Position numbers and translations under genes: made by a program | Notes under the pieces: model-generated | Database searches by the model: none | Told to the model about the DNA's origin: nothing | Seen by the model: the letters and a program-made list of their open reading frames with translations, nothing else | NCBI RefSeq assembly: GCF_014534645.1 | Contig: NZ_JACVQF010000215.1 | Location: forward strand, 1-64,000 | DNA from: Streptomyces griseicoloratus | GTDB lineage: Bacteria; Actinomycetota; Actinomycetes; Streptomycetales; Streptomycetaceae | DNA length: 64,000 nucleotides | Direction: 5' to 3' | Shown here: positions 63,394 to 64,000 of the stretch, one piece after another | Layout of the letters: each line of letters begins with the position of its first letter | Position numbering within the stretch: position 1 is the first letter of the stretch

Positions 63394-64000
63394 CTACAGC
63401 GGCTGGTCGACGTGATCGGGGGTGTAGCGGACGGCATGGGCGTAGGCGTCCAGCAGTCCCTGCAGCGGGCGTTCGGGGAGGCCGGGCTTCCACAGTTCCA
63501 CCGCCATCTCGCCGTGGTAGAGCATCGGCCAGCGGACGTACAGCCGGGGATCCGCGGCGTCGTTGACGGCGTGCGACCGGGCGACGGTGTCGGCCGCCAC
63601 GTCGGCCATCAGGTCGGTTCCGCAGCCGAAGCCGTACGGGTACAGCTCCCGGTTGGCCGGTACCGACTCGATCACCGCGGCGTCGGCCCAGCCGACTCCC
63701 ACGTGGGCGTGCACCCCGCCGCGGATGAGCGGGGCCGTGCGTTCACCGTCGGGGTCCACGACCCAGTGCCCGCTCGCCGACCGCCCCAGACGGACCGTGG
63801 GCACGGCGGCGAGCAGGGCGCACACCTCCCATGCCTCCACCGACGGTCCCTTCGGGTCGACGCCCTCCGGGGCGAGGACCCGCAGGCGGTCGCCGCGGCT
63901 GCGGGGGTGGAGCACGGTGACCTCGTCCTCGCGCAGGTCGCGCTTGTCGACGTCCCAGCTGCCGGAGGCGGTGACCACGACGGCGTCGAGGCCGGGGTCG
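63394..64000 (-). CDS. Unknown protein, start lies beyond the window
   Basis: The frame is open from the right edge to the stop at 63394, at least 201 codons. A GTG-like start near 63978 exists, but the frame reads on through DPGLDAVVVTASGSWDVDKRDL without a break, so I treat it as partial. The visible part contains VRLGRSASGHWVVDPDGERTAPLIRGG and YPYGFGCGTDLMADVAADT. I do not recognise it. It is upstream of the di-iron gene, 22 bp apart, and probably in one operon. Confidence 0.55.
   Translation of the reverse strand, partial: DPGLDAVVVTASGSWDVDKRDLREDEVTVLHPRSRGDRLRVLAPEGVDPKGPSVEAWEVCALLAAVPTVRLGRSASGHWVVDPDGERTAPLIRGGVHAHVGVGWADAAVIESVPANRELYPYGFGCGTDLMADVAADTVARSHAVNDAADPRLYVRWPMLYHGEMAVELWKPGLPERPLQGLLDAYAHAVRYTPDHVDQPL

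Overview
The window looks like chromosomal DNA of a Streptomyces or a very close actinomycete. It is uniformly very GC-rich, uses GTG and TTG starts freely, has strong GGAGG-type ribosome binding sites, and carries typical Streptomyces families: a SpoIIE-type phosphatase with PAS/GAF domains, many MarR/PadR/IclR/GntR/LacI regulators, large secreted carbohydrate-active enzymes, a second Rho-like protein and a histidine-utilisation cluster. I see no tRNA, rRNA or CRISPR array.

Region 1 (1-3.9 kb) is the accessory part. A complete IS5-family element with matching inverted repeats and a -1 frameshifted transposase sits at the left edge. It has landed inside a CD-NTase (SMODS-type nucleotidyltransferase, normally ending in an AGS-C sensor domain). 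That gene is translationally coupled (ATGA) to a two-TM SLATT-domain effector. This is a two-gene cyclic-nucleotide, CBASS-like anti-phage module whose synthase has been cut by the IS. It is followed by about 1.3 kb of decayed DNA.

Region 2 (3.9-31 kb) is mostly ordinary chromosome: a PTS-type dihydroxyacetone kinase operon (dhaK-dhaL-dhaM) ending in a 23-bp tandem repeat, a GH75 chitosanase and an FnIII lipoprotein with a DasR-like (dre) palindrome between them, fadH plus a PadR regulator with a 36-bp perfect palindrome upstream, a SpoIIE phosphatase, a PrmC-like methyltransferase, a MarR-controlled ABC-2-like membrane protein, a molybdopterin oxidoreductase plus flavin reductase pair, a CE7 esterase, a DasR-like GntR regulator with its own dre-like site, a PadR/methyltransferase/NTF2 locus, the Rho paralogue, a D-Ala-D-Ala carboxypeptidase, a desaturase and a crcB-DUF190-crcB fluoride-channel operon.

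Region 3 (31-39 kb) is a galactan/beta-galactoside utilisation cluster: secreted GH53 galactanase and GH42 beta-galactosidase, divergent from an ABC importer (binding protein, two permeases) and a LacI regulator. A LacI-type operator overlaps the importer promoter. Region 4 (39-51 kb) holds small regulators and secreted proteins, a GAPDH with a long N-terminal extension, a GH87-type multidomain glucanase, a GlxA/HD pair and a GH30 plus ricin-lectin enzyme with a C11 tract upstream.

Region 5 (51-60 kb) is the histidine-utilisation region: an IclR regulator, hutH, hutU-hutG, a HutC-type GntR, a second IclR and an amino-acid permease. Clear paired operators lie in the hutH promoter, and hutI is missing. 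Region 6 (60-64 kb) contains a decayed FAD oxidoreductase, an unknown protein with a C-terminal HTH, a ferritin-like di-iron protein and an unknown gene running off the right edge.
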